Assembly (NCBI GenBank): GCA_013290125.1 | Contig: JABCYQ010000015.1 | Location: 1 to 64,000 of the forward strand | DNA: 64,000 nt | DNA from: Vulcanimicrobiota bacterium | Lineage (GTDB): Bacteria > Vulcanimicrobiota > Vulcanimicrobiia > Eremiobacterales > Eremiobacteraceae | Reading direction: 5' to 3' | Shown: positions 42,545-53,637 of the stretch, piece after piece | How the letters are laid out: each line of letters begins with the position of its first letter | Position numbering within the stretch: position 1 is the first letter of the stretch | Program-made: the position numbers and the translations under genes | The notes under the pieces: model-generated | The model's input: the letters and a program-made list of their open reading frames with translations, nothing else | The model's database searches: none | What the model was told of the DNA's origin: nothing

Positions 42545-43099
42545 CTACGGACCTGAGATCTCGCCAGTGAACATATCGAGCGTTACGGCCGCCGCGTGAT
42601 AGTGGTCCGCTGGGGGCGTCAGCGTAAAGGCTATCGGCGGTCCATGCTGGTCAACCCATTGCGTGCCGTCGAAGTACTGTGCGCTGCCATTGCTCGCGAA
42701 AAGCAGCGGCGTACTCGCGTTGATCGGCCCGTCGCCGAGAGTAACATCTGGAAAGCTTCGCTGCACGATGAGGGCGCCCAACGTCGTGCGTGGATCGAGG
42801 TTTGAAGGACGCCCGTGATAGCACGAATACGCGAGGGGCGACGTGGAATCGATCTCAAGCGTCGCGCCGGCACCTTCGTCGTTCTGCGCGCTGCGCTCGA
42901 GCAGTGCGATGTCTTGCGCCAGAGTGCTCGCGGCGTCGCGCGCCTGCCGCTCGCGGGCGTACGTGGCATAACTCGGGATGCCGATGAAGAGCGCGATGAG
43001 CGCGATGATGCCGGCGACCGCCAGAACCTCCAGCACGGTCGCCGCGCGTTGAGACGTTACGGCAAGACGCCGCCGCCGCTCGTGTTGCCGTCCGACCAT
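42545..43099 (-). CDS. Atypical type IV pilin-like protein
   Basis: 184 aa. The N-terminus RRRRLAVTSQRAATVLEVLAVAGIIALIALFIG resembles a prepilin helix with a long basic leader. It has Glu at the expected +5 (ATVLE), but Ala in place of the usual Gly before the cleavage point and Ala in place of Phe after it. The globular part has SYATYARERQARDAAS, typical of the pseudopilin helix, then ALIVQRSFPDV and FDGTQWVDQHGPP. It overlaps the previous PilX-like gene by 43 nt, so it is in the same operon. Confidence 0.65.
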   Translation of the reverse strand: MVGRQHERRRRLAVTSQRAATVLEVLAVAGIIALIALFIGIPSYATYARERQARDAASTLAQDIALLERSAQNDEGAGATLEIDSTSPLAYSCYHGRPSNLDPRTTLGALIVQRSFPDVTLGDGPINASTPLLFASNGSAQYFDGTQWVDQHGPPIAFTLTPPADHYHAAAVTLDMFTGEISGP

Positions 43100-43749
43100 T
43101 GCAGTCCTTGGAATTGGTCAGCCTCTTGCGGCAGGCCGCCTCCCACCGGTTGAACGAACGCGCGCACCACGAGATCCGTGGTAGCCGGCGCTGCCAGTTG
43201 CCCGGCCGCATCGCCGGGACTGTCGATCGCATCCGGGCCGGCGTCGTCCACGACGCCGACGACCTCAGAATAGGGCCGCGCATTCAGGAAGACGCGAAGC
43301 AAAGTGGTGGTCGTGCGCTGAGCCGTCTGGACACCGTCGGTCGTGACGACTGCCGTCGACACGATCTGCACCGGCGCCTCATTCACGTTGGCGTTATACT
43401 CGAGGTTCGAATCGTTGTGGTTTCCTTCGCTGCCGCTACTCGCGAGGATTGGCGTGACCGTCACGCGGATGGTCGTGTCGGTATCGATGGCGATCGTCTC
43501 GACGCCGCCTTGCTGTTGCAGCGCGACGATCGCGGCGTTGAGGTCGCCGCTGTTCGCCTGCAAAAGCGCGCGAAACCAGCCCGCGCCGGCGTCTGCGCCG
43601 CCTTGGGCTTGGAGCGAGCGTAAGTCCTCTACGCTGCGGCGCAAACCCGACGTTGAGACGTACAGCATCACCGATAAGACGGCAGCCAACACGAGGCTCG
43701 CAAGGAGTACCGTGATCAGGGCGACGCCTCGGCTACTGCGTCGCATCAT
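43057..43749 (-). CDS. PilX-like pilus assembly protein
   Basis: 230 aa from ATG 43749, which overlaps the stop of the preceding gene (ATGA). The frame is open to 44457, but the extra N-terminus is Arg-rich shadow sequence. The protein opens with RRSSRGVALITVLLASLVLAAVLSVMLYV, the standard PilX-type N-terminus (RG-x-ALI-V). It continues with QAQGGADAGAGWFRALLQ, the AAxAG-type helix, and a beta-rich region with NARPYSEVVGVVDD. It is the middle gene of the second pilin-like operon. Confidence 0.8.
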   Translation of the reverse strand: MMRRSSRGVALITVLLASLVLAAVLSVMLYVSTSGLRRSVEDLRSLQAQGGADAGAGWFRALLQANSGDLNAAIVALQQQGGVETIAIDTDTTIRVTVTPILASSGSEGNHNDSNLEYNANVNEAPVQIVSTAVVTTDGVQTAQRTTTTLLRVFLNARPYSEVVGVVDDAGPDAIDSPGDAAGQLAAPATTDLVVRAFVQPVGGGLPQEADQFQGLQWSDGNTSGGGVLP

Positions 43750-45293
43750 CCGCTGGGCCACGAACTTGGTGAAGGTGAGGGCGTCGGCGGCGGCGTGGGC
43801 GGCGGAGTAGCGCCGGACGGCATGGGATTGGGCGTCGAATTGGGCGGCGGCGGTATTGGTACCGCGGGACCGACGGTGCTGATCGCGCGTGCGAGCGTGC
43901 GTCCGCTCTGATCGTTCACGCTGACGATGATGTCGCTCGCACCCGCGGCGCCGCTCGCCGACGGTCCGACGGTCACGGTCAACGTGAGCTCGCCTATCTG
44001 CGAAGTGACCGTTCCATCCGGCACGACGCCGTAGGCGCAAGCCGCCTCCTGATCGCTGAGCGCGTTGGCGGCGATGCGCACTGCGTCTTCCTGCGTGGCC
44101 GCAATTGCGTCGCCGCGCGCCATCACGACAAGCGTCGGGAAGACGGCGCCGACCACGACTGTGGCGAAAACCGCGACCGCGACGAGCGTCTCGATCAGAC
44201 TGAATCCGTGCGCCGACCGGGTGCGACTGGATGGCGCGGACACGCCGTGCGGCTTCACCGCGGCCGCGAGCGGACGGAACTTGCGCGCGACGATGACCGC
44301 GCGCGGAACTTCGCGCGATCCGATGCGCAAGAAGAGCGGAGAGGCTTGCACGACGGCCGTTCGATTGTAGAACTGCGCGCCCACGCGATATTCCGATCCG
44401 TCGAACCAGAGCCGGCCTTCTGGCGAGACGAAGACCGAGACGCCGCGCATCTCCCACCCGCGCGGATCATCTTCGACCCAGCGGCACAGTCGCTGGAGCA
44501 AGGCGTCTCGGCGCGTCCAAGCAACGGCGATCAGCGCGAGCAGCAGTGATCCGAACGCGGTCAGGAATAAGCGCCACGGGAATTCAATCGTCGCGAGTCT
44601 GATCGGTGGTTGGGCAGCCGTCCACTCCACTGATCCCGCGACGATGTGGCGATGTGCCGGCGCCGGAGTTGGCTCCGCCTCAATGGCGCGCAGCACGGAA
44701 TAGTCGCTGATCGCAAACGCTGCCTCGGAGACACCGCCGCGCAGTCGCATGACTTGCTTGGGAAGAAGCATTCCGGAGACGTCGACCCAGTCGTCGAAGG
44801 AAAACGAGACATCGCCGATGCCGGCGGTGTCGGCCATGCCGACGACGGAGTCGCGTGCGTCGTTCAGATACAACCGCAGCCGCGCGGTTTGCCAGACGCC
44901 GTCGCCATCTATGGAAGAAACCGGTTGAGTCGCGAGCGTTCCGACTGCTATGGCCCACGCATTGGCGATCGATCCAGCCGCCAGCGGATCGTCCACGCCC
45001 ACGTGAACGCCCGTGCTATCGACCGTTGCGCCACGCGTGCCGGCACGAGCGACTTCAAGTGGTGCGTGTTCTTCAAGGGTCCAACCCGACCGGTCGACTA
45101 CGAGCTGGCCGCTAATGCCGGGAGCGGACGTCCCATCCGCAGGCCGCACAGTGTACGTTATTCGGCCGCGAAATGCGTGAGCCTGATCCAAAACCGGATA
45201 GGCGAATGCCGGCGCCGCAACGGTAAGCGCGCCCGCAAGCGCCGCAATGGCAAGCGCGGAGGCCAGCGCAAAGATGCCGGCTGTCGGACGCAT
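43746..45293 (-). CDS. Secreted membrane protein fused to an internal prepilin-type segment
   Basis: 515 aa. GAGG precedes the ATG. The chain has a signal peptide (1-31), an extracytoplasmic domain, a membrane helix (about 245-262) and a cytosolic domain with MRGVSVFVSPEGRLWFDGSEYRVG. At residue 363 it reads SAHGFSLIETLVAVAVFATVVVG, a complete class III prepilin signal (Gly-Phe-x-x-x-Glu). A 150-aa pilin-like tail follows, with a Pro/Ser end. No stop separates the two parts. A GTG at 44243 could start the pilin part on its own. Either two genes fused, or internal initiation is used. Confidence 0.7.
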   Translation of the reverse strand: MRPTAGIFALASALAIAALAGALTVAAPAFAYPVLDQAHAFRGRITYTVRPADGTSAPGISGQLVVDRSGWTLEEHAPLEVARAGTRGATVDSTGVHVGVDDPLAAGSIANAWAIAVGTLATQPVSSIDGDGVWQTARLRLYLNDARDSVVGMADTAGIGDVSFSFDDWVDVSGMLLPKQVMRLRGGVSEAAFAISDYSVLRAIEAEPTPAPAHRHIVAGSVEWTAAQPPIRLATIEFPWRLFLTAFGSLLLALIAVAWTRRDALLQRLCRWVEDDPRGWEMRGVSVFVSPEGRLWFDGSEYRVGAQFYNRTAVVQASPLFLRIGSREVPRAVIVARKFRPLAAAVKPHGVSAPSSRTRSAHGFSLIETLVAVAVFATVVVGAVFPTLVVMARGDAIAATQEDAVRIAANALSDQEAACAYGVVPDGTVTSQIGELTLTVTVGPSASGAAGASDIIVSVNDQSGRTLARAISTVGPAVPIPPPPNSTPNPMPSGATPPPTPPPTPSPSPSSWPSG

Positions 45294-45505
45294 AGGCGGT
45301 TCCTCAGTCGGTGGCGGGTATAGAGGCCATTGTACTCGATGTTGGCCGAGGCGGCTAGCCGAACATTCGTTTCACTAGCGGCGCGAGCGACGACAAGGGC
45401 CGCCCCGGAGCGCCAGACTAACAACCGGATTTCACAGCCTCGCATTGAACAGTGTCCTCACCTCTCGCTGTCTCTTTGTGCTCAGGTGTCTGAAAAAATA
45501 ACGAA

Positions 45506-46873
45506 ATGGCGTACCTCGGACGTATTTTTCTAGCGTTCGCCGTGCTCACGGCGCTCGTGCTCCCGGCAAGTCCGGAGCGCTCAGATCAATCGTCCGTCGG
45601 GGAAGCCGAGACACTTCAAGGCTACGTCAATGCGGACGATGATCCGCCGCTCAAAGCCGCGGTCCTAGGGCTGTGGCACCTCTTCGCGGAGGCGCGTGAT
45701 GCGGTTGGATTCTATCAAGTGCTGTCCGTCCACGATGACAACGGGAACGTCAAACTCACAGCGCAGACACCATCGATGGACGAGTGGACCAAGGCGAAGA
45801 AAAACGCACCGGGCTGGTACTTGAAAGCGACCGGCGGCTGTGTAGCACAGATCATCATCGCGCGCACGCTCATCGTGACCGGCGGCCTTCTCGCCGAGCA
45901 AGCGCGTCGAGCAGACAACGAAGAACAGTCGAAGTCGCTGCTCGCCCGCGCGAACGCGCTCTTCGCGCAAGCCGGCGCAATCATCGAAGCCGAATGGCCC
46001 TGCATCAAGCTCTACGCGTTCACGCCGATCATCCCCGGCCCGACCGCGAGCGTCGCTCCATTCCCGAGTCCTTCAAGTCCGAACGGCACGCCGTCGCCCC
46101 GCCCATCGCCATCGCAACGTCCTTCCCCGAGGCCGTCGCCCTCCAGATCGCCGCGCCCGAGTCCTACGCCGTCGAGATCACCGCGCCCAAGTCCGTCGCC
46201 GGCTCCGCCATGCGGAGTTCCAAACGCTTTCCCGATGTACGGCGGCGCCATCTACGTGGTCGGGGATCCCGGTCATCGAACCAAACTCATCTCGATGTTG
46301 GGTGACGTATTCTTAAATCGAACTGGAAACAATCTCATCTACGCGATCGAGGCGATTCACGCGCTGCATCCGACCATCTACGTGTGCGTCGTGTATCGCG
46401 CGAAGCAGTTGCGCACGGTGGCGGGCACCGGAGCGCTGCTCGATTCCGATTCGGCATGGGTGCTCGGATCGGCACGGCGCAATCATCCTGTCTACGTAGG
46501 AACCTTCACGCTCCTGCAATTCCCTATCGGATCGTTGCGCGCGCTCGAACCTACGGGCCAATTGGCGAAGCTTCGCGGCACCGGCGTTTCCAGCACGGTA
46601 TTCTTCGACCCCGATGTCTTCCCGATCAATTTCCGCAAGACACCTGGCCATGTCGGTCTCGCTCACGAGTTGACGCATGCGTTCCATCTCGCTCGAGGCA
46701 TTTTCGACGCGACGCCACTCGATCCGCTGACGACCAACGGCATTTGCTACCACGACACCGAAGAGCTCGTGACCATTGGATCGCAGCAAGGCGTTCCGTC
46801 ATACAGTGAAAACGCATATCGATTGGCGATGCCGTGGGCAACGCGCTCATGTCACAACGCGCTGGCATTCTGA
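45506..46873 (+). CDS. Secreted M91-like zinc metallopeptidase with Pro-Ser linker
   Basis: 455 aa with a signal peptide (1-22). An N-terminal domain (about 30-175) is followed by a Pro/Ser/Arg repeat linker (about 185-235, units such as RPSPSRSPRPSP). The C-terminal domain carries the zincin motif HELTH (H387, E388, H391), then CYHDTEELVTIGSQQ, supplying a Glu ligand, and YSENAYR. This pattern resembles peptidase family M91 (the NleD type III effector family). The family call is by motif only. The protein is probably secreted or cell-surface; there is no secretion system in the window. Confidence 0.65.
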   Translation: MAYLGRIFLAFAVLTALVLPASPERSDQSSVGEAETLQGYVNADDDPPLKAAVLGLWHLFAEARDAVGFYQVLSVHDDNGNVKLTAQTPSMDEWTKAKKNAPGWYLKATGGCVAQIIIARTLIVTGGLLAEQARRADNEEQSKSLLARANALFAQAGAIIEAEWPCIKLYAFTPIIPGPTASVAPFPSPSSPNGTPSPRPSPSQRPSPRPSPSRSPRPSPTPSRSPRPSPSPAPPCGVPNAFPMYGGAIYVVGDPGHRTKLISMLGDVFLNRTGNNLIYAIEAIHALHPTIYVCVVYRAKQLRTVAGTGALLDSDSAWVLGSARRNHPVYVGTFTLLQFPIGSLRALEPTGQLAKLRGTGVSSTVFFDPDVFPINFRKTPGHVGLAHELTHAFHLARGIFDATPLDPLTTNGICYHDTEELVTIGSQQGVPSYSENAYRLAMPWATRSCHNALAF

Positions 46874-46893
46874 TCGCGGCCGCGTTCGGAAAA

Positions 46894-48429
46894 TCACATC
46901 CCGATATTTTCTATCCCGTAGTGCTTGAATTGCGGCCACGCGATCGGTAGCGGCGGGTGCAGGCCGCGGCACAGGACGATCGGTCGATCGTGCTCGTAGG
47001 GCATCGCATACGGGGACGTGCCGAATTTGGCGACGACACGCGCCGAGTCGCACAACGCAGACCATTCTCGAGGATCGACGTTTACGGCGATGACGAGCGA
47101 ACCGTCATATCCGCGCGGACCCCAGAGATAGTATTGGTTGTTGCCGCTGAGCGCCGGCGGGAGTCCCGAGCCGTAGAAATCAATTGCGGCAGCGTCGCCG
47201 TAGTTCGCGGCAAAGATCGCCGCCTTCGCCCGATCACCCGGTGGCAACGCGCGATAAACGTCACCCACATCGGCGGCAAGATCGCGCCAGCCGAACTCGT
47301 CGGAGAACACCTGCATGAGCGGCGCGCCGATGCCCGCCCTCTCGAGCGGCGGCGGGCGATTCCCCATTCGGTCGAGCATGTGTTGCAGCTGAGGCGGCGC
47401 CATGACCGGCAGTACGTAGGGCAAAGCCGCCGCTCCGTTTGCCGCCGCGAGCACCGCCCAGACGGCGACAAACCAGCGCCACAGGCCGGTGCACGCAGCG
47501 GCCCCGAGCGCGAACATCGTCGGATAACCGCCGGCGAGGTAGTAGGCCTTGCCGTGGGTGACGAGTATCAAGACGGCTGTGACGGCAAACGTAATCGAAA
47601 GAAACCGAAACGGTGCGAGCCGCGCCGCCACAAATGGGGCGATAACGGCTGTGACCCACAGCGGCGCGAGAAGAGGACTGACCAAGAATATCTGACCGAT
47701 CAAAAACACGAGCGGCGTACCGATGAAATTCCCCGAGTTGTCGTTGTGCACGAGTTCGAGGAACGGAAGACCACGCATCGCCTGCCACGCCACGTTCGGC
47801 GCCGCGATCAGCGCCGCGATGCCGACGCCGATCCACAGATCGCGCGATCGGAAGATCTGGCGCTGCGACGTCAGCAAGACGCCGACGCCTAATCCAAACG
47901 CCCACAACAGGATTCCGTACTTGGTCTCAAATGCGATGCCCGCGATCGCGCCGGCCCACCAAAAGGCTCGCTGCTCGCCTCGAATAACGGCGCGTGCGAC
48001 GAGATACGCGACGGCGGTGAAATCGAGCGGCTCAAACGTAGACGTCGTGAGCGTCGCGGTCATCGCCGTCACGAGCGGCGCGCTCGCCGCTGCCACAGCC
48101 GCAAGCCACGCTCCCCGTGTGGTCGCACCGAGCAGCCGCGCGAACGCCACCGTGAGCGGCACGAGTGCTACGGCCGCGATCACGGCCGGCAGGCGTAGGA
48201 GCCAAATGTGGATACCGCCGAGCTGCGTCAGTGCTGCAATGAGAGGTACGAACGGAGGCTGGTCCACGTAACCGAATGCCGGATGGCGACCGCAGATGAT
48301 GAAGTACAACTCGTTGCGAAACGCGTCGTATTGTCCGGCGACCGAGAGATGGACCGCTGCGACAACAGCGGCCACGCTCCACGCCGCCCATTTCGTTCCA
48401 TTGATCATCGTGAGAGGTGAAACGCTCAT
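46894..48429 (-). CDS. GT39-like (PMT/ArnT-type) glycosyltransferase
   Basis: 511 aa. The ATG at 48429 follows GGAGGCGG; an in-frame GTG/ATG 24 codons earlier lacks support. It has about twelve membrane helices. The first periplasmic loop holds YDAFRNELYFIICGRHPAFGYVDQPPFVPLI, the typical DE-like loop of PMT/ArnT enzymes (here with NE), and a C-terminal periplasmic region. It should transfer a sugar from a polyprenyl phosphate donor onto a lipid or protein. No other pathway genes lie nearby. Confidence 0.85.
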   Translation of the reverse strand: MSVSPLTMINGTKWAAWSVAAVVAAVHLSVAGQYDAFRNELYFIICGRHPAFGYVDQPPFVPLIAALTQLGGIHIWLLRLPAVIAAVALVPLTVAFARLLGATTRGAWLAAVAAASAPLVTAMTATLTTSTFEPLDFTAVAYLVARAVIRGEQRAFWWAGAIAGIAFETKYGILLWAFGLGVGVLLTSQRQIFRSRDLWIGVGIAALIAAPNVAWQAMRGLPFLELVHNDNSGNFIGTPLVFLIGQIFLVSPLLAPLWVTAVIAPFVAARLAPFRFLSITFAVTAVLILVTHGKAYYLAGGYPTMFALGAAACTGLWRWFVAVWAVLAAANGAAALPYVLPVMAPPQLQHMLDRMGNRPPPLERAGIGAPLMQVFSDEFGWRDLAADVGDVYRALPPGDRAKAAIFAANYGDAAAIDFYGSGLPPALSGNNQYYLWGPRGYDGSLVIAVNVDPREWSALCDSARVVAKFGTSPYAMPYEHDRPIVLCRGLHPPLPIAWPQFKHYGIENIGM

Positions 48430-48568
48430 TCCGCCTCCGTAAACAATAGTCGGGGTACCAAAAACCGACTTTCGGTGAGCGATTGCGCGCGACAAGACCA
48501 AAGCCTGCCGTTACAGAACGTATGGCGCCCAGCCCCAGTGGAGGGTTTGTGGCTGCCACGGAGAGACC

Positions 48569-51156
<2,588 letters not shown>

Positions 51157-51160
<4 letters not shown>

Positions 51161-52323
51161 TCGCGGCCGCACGTCTTCGAGCGCGCAAGCCTGAGCGCGC
51201 CCGCCATCCGTGGATTTTTGAGGGAGAGATCGCTGAACTTCCGCACGAGGTGAAGGACGGCGAAGTCACGGCCGTCCTCGATCATCGCGGCTCGTTTCTG
51301 GCCCGAGCGTACTGCAACCGGCGCTCGAAGATCGTGTTGCGCGTCTTGACCTGGCAAGACGAGCCGGTGGACGGCGCGTGGTGGAAGCGACGGGTGAGCG
51401 AAGCCATCGCGCGGCGCGGTCCGCTGCAGGCGGGCGGCGCATTGCGACTCGTCAACGCCGAAGGCGACGGCCTGCCGGGACTCGTCGTGGACGCTTACGC
51501 GCGTTGGCTGGTCGTGCAGATCTCGACGCTCGGAATCGAATGCGTGCGCGACGCGATCGTTGAGGCGCTGAAAGAATCGTATGTGCCGGACGGGATCTAC
51601 GAACGCAGCGACGTGCCGGAACGGGAACTGGAAGGCCTGCAGCAGCGCACCGGCGTGCTTTTAGGTGATCCACCCAAAGAGAAGATCGAAATCGTCGAGG
51701 GCGCGGCGCGGCTGCTCGTCGACATCGAACGAGGCCAGAAGACCGGGCTGTTCTTGGATCAGCGCCTCAATCGAGCCGCGGCTGCAGCGTATTCGCGCGA
51801 TCGCTCCGTCTTGAACTGCTTTGCATACAGCGGCGGGTTCAGCGTGCACGCCGCGCTGGCCGGCGCGCGTGCTGTCACTTCTGTCGACATCTCCGCGGAA
51901 GCCTGCCGCCTTGCGCGCGAGAACATGTCGCTCAACGGCTTTCCGGATTCGGAGGTGATCGAAGCAAACTGCTTCACGTACCTCCGCGACGCAAGCGACG
52001 CCGGCAAGACGTACGGACAGATCATCCTCGATCCGCCAGCGTTCGCACGCGGCAAGGCGACGCTGGAATCGGCTATGCGCGGCTACAAAGAGATAAACTT
52101 GCGCGCTCTCAAGATGCTCGAACCAGGCGGCATCCTGGTCTCGTGCTCGTGTTCGCGGCCACTGTCGCCGCGCGATTTTCTCGGCGTTCTTTGGAGCGCA
52201 GCGGCAGACGCCGGGCGCTCGATGCAGATCGTGGAAGAACGCGGGCATCCGCCCGATCACCCCGTCTCGCTCGATGCCCCTGAGACTTCCTATCTGAAAT
52301 GCGTGATCTTGCGTGCGCTCTAA
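51157..52323 (+). CDS. RlmI-like class I rRNA (cytosine-C5) methyltransferase
   Basis: 388 aa from TTG at 51157, overlapping the clpB stop by 4 nt. An N-terminal PUA domain ([31 protein letters not shown]) precedes a central EEHEE-type domain ([23 protein letters not shown]) and a SAM-binding Rossmann domain ([37 protein letters not shown], then [10 protein letters not shown] and [10 protein letters not shown]). This is the RlmI/YccW architecture, which methylates 23S rRNA m5C1962. Coupling to clpB suggests a stress-linked operon. Confidence 0.92.
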
Positions 52324-52337
52324 AGCGCCGGCGGTTC

Positions 52338-52892
52338 TCATTGAGCAGGCGGTGCGGTGGCGATCGTCACGCTGATCGTGATGACGGGCTTTCCATAGTT
52401 GGTGCTGATCGTCACGACGCGAACCTCGCGGCCGGCTTCGCGCGTCCACTGGTAGGACGACGTCGACTCGTCGCCGACATTGAGACTTGACGCCTGCGCA
52501 TCGGCCGGCAGATGCGCCTTGTACCACGCGATTACTTTCGCATACGTGTCGATGGTCGAGAGCGCGGTGATCTGCGTCGAGCCATCCGCCGCGGTGCTCG
52601 AAGAGCTGCTGCTCGGATCTTGAACAGCGCCAGGATAGAGCGGCACGCCCAAGGACGATGGATCGACAGCGCCCTCGCCGATCTTGACCGTGCCGCTTTT
52701 GTCCGAAAGGGTCAGCGAGGACGGCGTTGACGTTGATGTCGTCGCTTGCGTTGAAACCTCGGGAACCGGCGATTCAGTGCTCGCAACGGGCGGAGCGTGA
52801 TCGGCGGCGCCGTTGCTCCCCGGCGCCACGTGACCGCAGCCCGTGCACGAGATGACGATCGTCGCGGCAAGCGCCGCGACGAATAGCCTCAC
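52338..52892 (-). CDS. Lipoprotein, paralog of the upstream neighbour
   Basis: 184 aa from GTG 52892, whose codon overlaps the stop of the preceding gene (GTGA). The N-terminus RLFVAALAATIVISCTGCGH is a lipoprotein-type signal (Cys near residue 19 or 22). A Ser/Thr/Pro linker is followed by a domain shared with the neighbour: LGVPLYPGA, then TYAKVIAWYKAHLPADAQ, a charged loop, and VVTISTNYGKPVITISV. In the neighbour these read IGVPVYPGA and SFSKVETWYKAQLPAGSE. Function unknown. Confidence 0.7.
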   Translation of the reverse strand: MRLFVAALAATIVISCTGCGHVAPGSNGAADHAPPVASTESPVPEVSTQATTSTSTPSSLTLSDKSGTVKIGEGAVDPSSLGVPLYPGAVQDPSSSSSSTAADGSTQITALSTIDTYAKVIAWYKAHLPADAQASSLNVGDESTSSYQWTREAGREVRVVTISTNYGKPVITISVTIATAPPAQ

Positions 52893-53440
52893 TGTCCGTT
52901 CGTTGTCTTGTGGCTCAAGACGATCGTCGTCTTGCTGCCGTCGCTTGAGATCTCGACGCTCTTCTGGTCGGTGTCGGTCGACTTGCCGACTTGGAACACG
53001 GCGGATGAGGTCGAACCGCTCGTGACGTTCATCACCTCGCTGCCGGCCGGCAACTGCGCCTTGTACCATGTCTCGACCTTGCTGAATGAATCGTCGCTCG
53101 TCAGCGAGACTACTTGACCCGTGCCTTCCTTCGATCGGACGGACCAGCCGCCGCCGCCGGCCGACGTCGCGCCAGGATATACGGGAACGCCGATCTTCGA
53201 CGCGTCGACGTTTGTGCCCATGCTCATCGAGCCTTCTTTGGTCGTGATCGTCATGGAGCCGCCGCTGTTCGAGGCGCTGCCTCCGCTTGAACTCGTGTCC
53301 GGCGCCGCCGTTCCGCCGGCGGCGCTCGCGTCTGCTGGCGCGGTGCTCGTGTCAGTCGAGGCGGTCGTCTTTTGCGACGACGAGCATGCGCCAAGCGCGA
53401 GCGCAAACACGAAGACGAGCGCTGTCAATCTAAGCCGCAT
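52889..53440 (-). CDS. Lipoprotein, first of a tandem paralog pair
   Basis: 183 aa. ATG 53440 follows GAGGAGGGA; the open frame further upstream lies in the palindrome cluster and is not coding. Signal MRLRLTALVFVFALALGACSS has a clear lipobox (LGAC). A Thr/Ser/Gly/Ala linker (about 20-75) precedes the shared domain of about 100 aa (IGVPVYPGAT, KVETWYKAQLPAGSEV, TTIVLSHKT). The paired WYKxxLP motif suggests a small alpha/beta fold. The downstream gene is a duplicated copy and translationally coupled. Confidence 0.72.
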   Translation of the reverse strand: MRLRLTALVFVFALALGACSSSQKTTASTDTSTAPADASAAGGTAAPDTSSSGGSASNSGGSMTITTKEGSMSMGTNVDASKIGVPVYPGATSAGGGGWSVRSKEGTGQVVSLTSDDSFSKVETWYKAQLPAGSEVMNVTSGSTSSAVFQVGKSTDTDQKSVEISSDGSKTTIVLSHKTTNGQ

Positions 53441-53525
53441 CGGGAATCCCTCCTCGCGCACCGGCTGCAAGCGCGGCCGGTGATTGGGCCGCTGCTTCGT
53501 CGCCGCGTGGACGCGGCCTTGCCAG

Positions 53526-53618
53526 CTTGAAGGGGCCGATTTTACGTCGGCGAGCCTGAAGGGGCCGACTTTATGTCGGCCCACGTTTTGTTAGCCGGGG
53601 CCGACTAGTGTCGGCCCC
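53526..53618. repeat. Cluster of three GGGGCCGA palindromes
   Basis: Three copies lie in tandem: 53526-53551 (GCCGA/TCGGC), 53557-53582 (8-bp stem GGGCCGAC, loop TTTAT), and 53597-53618 (9-bp stem GGGGCCGAC, loop TAGT). Two carry the leader TGAAGGGGCCGA. They follow the stop of the symporter gene (53638, minus strand) and precede the lipoprotein gene. They could act as terminators, but copy number and spread suggest REP-like elements. Confidence 0.75.
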
Positions 53619-53637
53619 TTCAGAAACCGGCCCTACA

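Noticed and set aside
43750-44457. N-terminal extension of the PilX-like frame
   Set aside because: Arg/His-rich shadow of the gene at 43746-45293; the PilX-type N-terminus starts at 43749 with ATGA overlap.
46060-46215. Possible short tandem repeat or CRISPR-like array
   Set aside because: Repeats are irregular, have no spacers, and encode a Pro-Ser-Arg linker of the zincin.
48430-48568. CIRCE or other heat-shock operator upstream of clpB
   Set aside because: No TTAGCACTC-N9-GAGTGCTAA-like repeat or other clear inverted repeat found.
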